Source: Bacillus sp. Marseille-Q3570
GTDB lineage: Bacteria; Bacillota; Bacilli; Bacillales; Fictibacillaceae
Direction: 5' to 3'
Assembly: GCF_946151055.1 (NCBI RefSeq)
Contig: NZ_CAMGYZ010000004.1
Location: 62,001 to 126,000, forward strand
DNA: 64,000 bases
Shown in pieces: positions 61,514 through 64,000 of this stretch. Each line of letters begins with the position of its first letter. Within the stretch, counting starts at the first letter, position 1. The position numbers were made by a program, and so were the translations under genes. The notes below the pieces were generated by a model. That model was not told where the DNA came from, did no database searches, and saw only the letters and a program-made list of their open reading frames with translations.

Positions 61514-61607
61514 TAAAGAAAGCTTGACAAAGCCAAGCCTTTGGCGCAGATGAGCCATAGTTGCGTTCATACTGAAGAAAATATTTTCATACTTTCTTCA
61601 AGCACAA
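61514..61607. repeat. Interspersed repeat family 2, copy D
   Basis: ATAAAGAAAGCTTGACAAAG, then CCAAGCCTTTGGCGCAGATG, ATAGTTGCGTTCATACTGAA and CATACTTTCTTCAAGCAC. As in copy C it directly abuts a terminator, here that of the acyltransferase gene. Confidence 0.75.
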
Positions 61608-61634
61608 AAAAAGCCCTCGCAAAAGGGCTTTTCA
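61608..61634 (-). terminator. Terminator of the acyltransferase gene
   Basis: AAAAGCCC and GGGCTTTT form a stem with a TCGCAAAA-type loop. On the minus strand it is followed by TTTTGTGC, 10 bases after the stop. Confidence 0.85.
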
Positions 61635-61642
61635 AACATTAT

Positions 61643-62701
61643 TTATTTCTGCATGCGCGGAACTGGAATGATATATTGCACAAATGATAATTTGCGGATC
61701 GCCTGGACGATTGCGATCGAGAGCAGCATCACCACTACATACATGATTGGCAATCCTCTTGTTGCCCAGGCTGTATGAGGTAGAATTTGGTTTAAAAACA
61801 AGAGCACTAAGGGATGCACGAGGTAAATGCCCATCGACAGTGTCCCGATCAATTTTAATGGTTTATAAAGGATCCGCAGGTTTTGGATGATCGGAAAGAG
61901 TCCGATGACAGCCATACTCAATAATGGGATATTGATCAGGTTCGTCATTCTATTCGAAGGGATCGACCCCATGATTTTATATTCGTAAATCGCTAAAAGA
62001 TAGACGGCTACGACCAATACAACCAATTTCGTCTGGCTTGTGATGAGCTTTGTGATCGAGCGCCAATAATAGGCTAAAAAGCCACCAAATATGAAGTAAA
62101 AGATCCATGTAAAAATGAATACACGGTTACTCAAGATTGCTCCCAGTCCCTCTTGTACGGACATGAAATGCGATAAATTAATGAAGAAAGCACTGGTTAT
62201 GAAAGAAAGAACAAGTGCGATCATCCATGAACGTTTTGTCCTTATAGACTGTAATAATGGAAAAATGAAATAAAACTGGATGACAATGACCATGAAATAT
62301 AAATGATAAAACGTAGCACCCGTCAGGAAAGTTTCAATGAAATCAGATCCTGTTGGCAGGTTGGCCTTCAATACAAAAACATTGATCAGCAGGTAAAAGA
62401 TACTCCAAATGACAAAGGGCATGACGATTTTTGTGAATCGTGATTTTAAAAATCTTTGAAAATCAAAGCCTTTTGCTTTTACCTGGTGAAACAATAGGAA
62501 ACCGCTTATCAAGGCGAATGTCGGTGTTCCAAAACGACCTAGCTGGTTCAATGCGAATGTCAGCCAGTTGTATGTCTGGTCATGTTGATTATAATAACTT
62601 GCACTAAGGTGTACCAGCACAACACCAATACAAGCGAACGCGCGTAAAAAATGAATTTCTTCGAAAAACTTACCTTTGGATTTTTCAAGTGTTTTTTCCA
62701 C
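61643..62701 (-). CDS. Acyltransferase family 3 membrane protein (OafA/YrhL-like)
   Basis: A 352-residue protein with about 10 helices. The family motif lies in IHFLRAFACIGVVLVHLSASYYNQ near the start, including the conserved His and the early Arg; GRFGTPTFALISGFLLF follows near 55. Such proteins acetylate or acylate cell-surface polymers (O-acetylation of wall glycans, teichoic acid or exopolysaccharide). GTG 62701 is chosen for GGGGGAGGTG six bases upstream; an upstream extension to 62821 lacks such a site. It has its own terminator. The acceptor is unknown. Confidence 0.88.
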   Translation of the reverse strand: MEKTLEKSKGKFFEEIHFLRAFACIGVVLVHLSASYYNQHDQTYNWLTFALNQLGRFGTPTFALISGFLLFHQVKAKGFDFQRFLKSRFTKIVMPFVIWSIFYLLINVFVLKANLPTGSDFIETFLTGATFYHLYFMVIVIQFYFIFPLLQSIRTKRSWMIALVLSFITSAFFINLSHFMSVQEGLGAILSNRVFIFTWIFYFIFGGFLAYYWRSITKLITSQTKLVVLVVAVYLLAIYEYKIMGSIPSNRMTNLINIPLLSMAVIGLFPIIQNLRILYKPLKLIGTLSMGIYLVHPLVLLFLNQILPHTAWATRGLPIMYVVVMLLSIAIVQAIRKLSFVQYIIPVPRMQK

Positions 62702-62896
62702 TAGTAACACCTCCCCCAAAAAAATTACTACATTTAGCAATTCGGTTGTATCAAGGGCAAAGTGACCATAAAATAACTTACAATTTATGTAAAATATTGA
62801 TATAGCACCTACTCGTCCCATTGTAAAATTTGAGTTGCAGGAGTTTTAACTTTGTAAACGAAATGACTGTTAAGTGAAAAAAAGGTTGTGACAGCA

Positions 62897-63673
62897 ATGG
62901 ATGAACAATTATGGACGTATGTCCGCGGGGTTATGTGGGATTATGAAAGTGTGCCGGACAATGTTGAATTTGTGGAACGTCCGGCGTTATTGATGTACAA
63001 GACAAATGGGTCATCAAGCTTTTTATCTAACAAGATTGCTAAGGTTGAAGTTGAGACTGATGAAGCGTTCGATCAGTTGATTGGTGAAGTGGAGCGTTTT
63101 TATCAGGGCAATCCCTACTCCTGGTGGATTGGACCGGATTCTAAGCCTGAGGATTTGATTTTAAAAGTAGAATCGGCTGGACTTGAGCATGAAGACACCT
63201 ACTACGGACTAGTGAAAGCCGTTGATCAGTGGGAAAAGGTGGACCTGCCGTATTCAATCCGAAATGTAGTGGATGAGGATGATGTCCGCCAATATGTTGA
63301 GGTGAGCGCGTACATCTGGGGATATGATGATGCGACGAAAAAAACGTTGGTACGTCAGAGGCTTGAGTATTTAAAAGCTCCTGGCCGTCGAGGCGGTTTA
63401 TTGGTCGTCAGGGATGGGGATCGTCCGGTCGGCTATGCAGGATATCGATTCAGCAGTGATGGTGAAGCGATGTATCTCTCCGGAACCGGCGTTTTGCCGG
63501 AGTACCGTGGGCAAGGCATCTATCGTGCGCTTTTATCGAGACGGATGGAGCTTGCCAGTTCATACGGAAGCAACTGGATCGTCACGCAAGCCAGGAAAGG
63601 CACCTCAGAACCGATTTTACGAAAGCTGGGATTTATGGAACTCGGCAAATATGAGGTATATAAAAGCACCTGA
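62897..63673 (+). CDS. GNAT-family acetyltransferase
   Basis: A 258-residue cytoplasmic protein. The C-terminal GNAT domain (about 120-255) has the acetyl-CoA site VLPEYRGQGIYRALLSRRMELA near 195 and the C-terminal beta strands GFMELGKYEVYKS. The N-terminal ~115 residues are a GNAT-like companion domain without the CoA motif. ATG 62897 is taken as the start; GTG 62888 directly after AAAGG is too close to that site. Substrate is unknown. It is upstream of a DUF2569-like gene by about 83 bases. Confidence 0.88.
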   Translation: MDEQLWTYVRGVMWDYESVPDNVEFVERPALLMYKTNGSSSFLSNKIAKVEVETDEAFDQLIGEVERFYQGNPYSWWIGPDSKPEDLILKVESAGLEHEDTYYGLVKAVDQWEKVDLPYSIRNVVDEDDVRQYVEVSAYIWGYDDATKKTLVRQRLEYLKAPGRRGGLLVVRDGDRPVGYAGYRFSSDGEAMYLSGTGVLPEYRGQGIYRALLSRRMELASSYGSNWIVTQARKGTSEPILRKLGFMELGKYEVYKST

Positions 63674-63756
63674 AAATTTGGGTAGAATGCTCTAGTTTCC
63701 TTTAAGGGGATTGCGGGTATTAAATAGCAGATTAAGGAAAACGAAAGGAGATCATT

Positions 63757-64000
63757 ATGGGATCTAAACACGAAGGAATCGCTGGATGGTTGATTTTGAT
63801 TGTTGCTGGTCTTCTGTTCGTCCCGATCATTCGTCTCTATGCCCTTTATCAAAGCTATGTGACAGTTTATGACACACCAGCATGGAGCTTGTTGACGGAA
63901 CCTGGGAATGCGATGTATCACGCTTGGTTTGCACCCACCTTTTTCGTCGGGGCAGCCGTGGATTATGGGATTGTTGTTTTGTCGTTTGTCGCGTTGTGGC
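63757..64000 (+). CDS. DUF2569-like membrane protein (partial, runs off the window)
   Basis: The first 81 codons are seen. ATG 63757 follows AAAGGAGATCATT, an optimal site. The start MGSKHEGIAGWLILIVAGL is typical of DUF2569-like proteins: a Gly-rich GIAGWL followed by a first helix at about 8-29, then a long loop and a second helix from about 62. The function of this family is unknown to me. The frame is open to the window edge. Confidence 0.75.
   Translation, partial: MGSKHEGIAGWLILIVAGLLFVPIIRLYALYQSYVTVYDTPAWSLLTEPGNAMYHAWFAPTFFVGAAVDYGIVVLSFVALW

Noticed and set aside
1-64000. tRNA, rRNA, T-box or known metabolite riboswitch
   Set aside because: No matching conserved sequence or fold was recognised in any intergenic stretch; only the candidate attenuators at 23428-23846 are reported.

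Overview
The window looks like chromosome from a spore-forming Bacillaceae bacterium. Evidence: strong AGGAGG-type ribosome-binding sites, frequent TTG and GTG starts, U-tailed terminators, a Spo0E-like gene (56068-56244), a YhcR-type exonuclease/5'-nucleotidase with a FIMAH-like tail, an LCP cell-wall ligase and a PbpC-type penicillin-binding protein. No rRNA, tRNA, phage, transposase or CRISPR was seen. Genus is not resolved.

Layout. 1-5901 (minus): an amino-sugar operon, reading esterase (interrupted by an in-frame stop), sugar-binding lipoprotein, nanE, RpiR regulator, ROK kinase and two permeases, the last cut by the window edge. 6406-9850 (minus): secreted M14 carboxypeptidase, then an ECF sigma factor with its membrane partner. 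10313-19217: a catabolic cluster around a GntR regulator and TTGTATACAA palindromes. It holds a CaiB/BaiF CoA-transferase, LeuC/LeuD, an HMG-CoA-lyase-family enzyme, a sodium symporter with a small partner, an MFS carrier and a flavin reductase. I infer C5-dicarboxylate (citramalate-type) breakdown. 19444-26374: an Fbp-type ABC importer divergent from a large secreted glycerophosphodiester phosphodiesterase. Both transcripts start with matching attenuator-like leaders. 26683-44686: a peptide/amidohydrolase region with six M20-family hydrolases, an AbgT transporter, a complete Dpp/Opp importer and two paralogous regulators of an unusual type. 45752-52424: PanF/YhdT, LCP protein, diacylglycerol-kinase-family lipid kinase, PLD-family protein and small membrane proteins. 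52494-55802: YhcR-like nuclease/nucleotidase. 56729-58995: a ZorA/ZorB-like motor pair without the usual Zorya effector genes. 59372-64000: PbpC, acyltransferase, GNAT and a DUF2569-like protein.

The gene blocks are separated by eleven clusters of an interspersed palindromic repeat built on GTGCCAGGCAC / GTGCCTGGCAC spaced about 47-50 bp. Four clusters adjoin paired 20-bp palindromes (consensus TCAATCAAACGTTTGATTAA). A second family (AAAGAAAACTTGGCT...TTATACTTTCTTTAAGTG) has four copies, and a 52-bp tandem hairpin repeat lies at 50063-50315. Most clusters sit between transcription units. One has supplied the last codons of a permease gene, and two nearly identical 155-bp copies flank the sigma-factor operon.

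The most unusual items are the orphan ZorAB-like pair, the twin leaders at 23376-24046, the two regulators next to the M20 genes, and the repeat families. All assignments come from reading the sequence; no database search was made.
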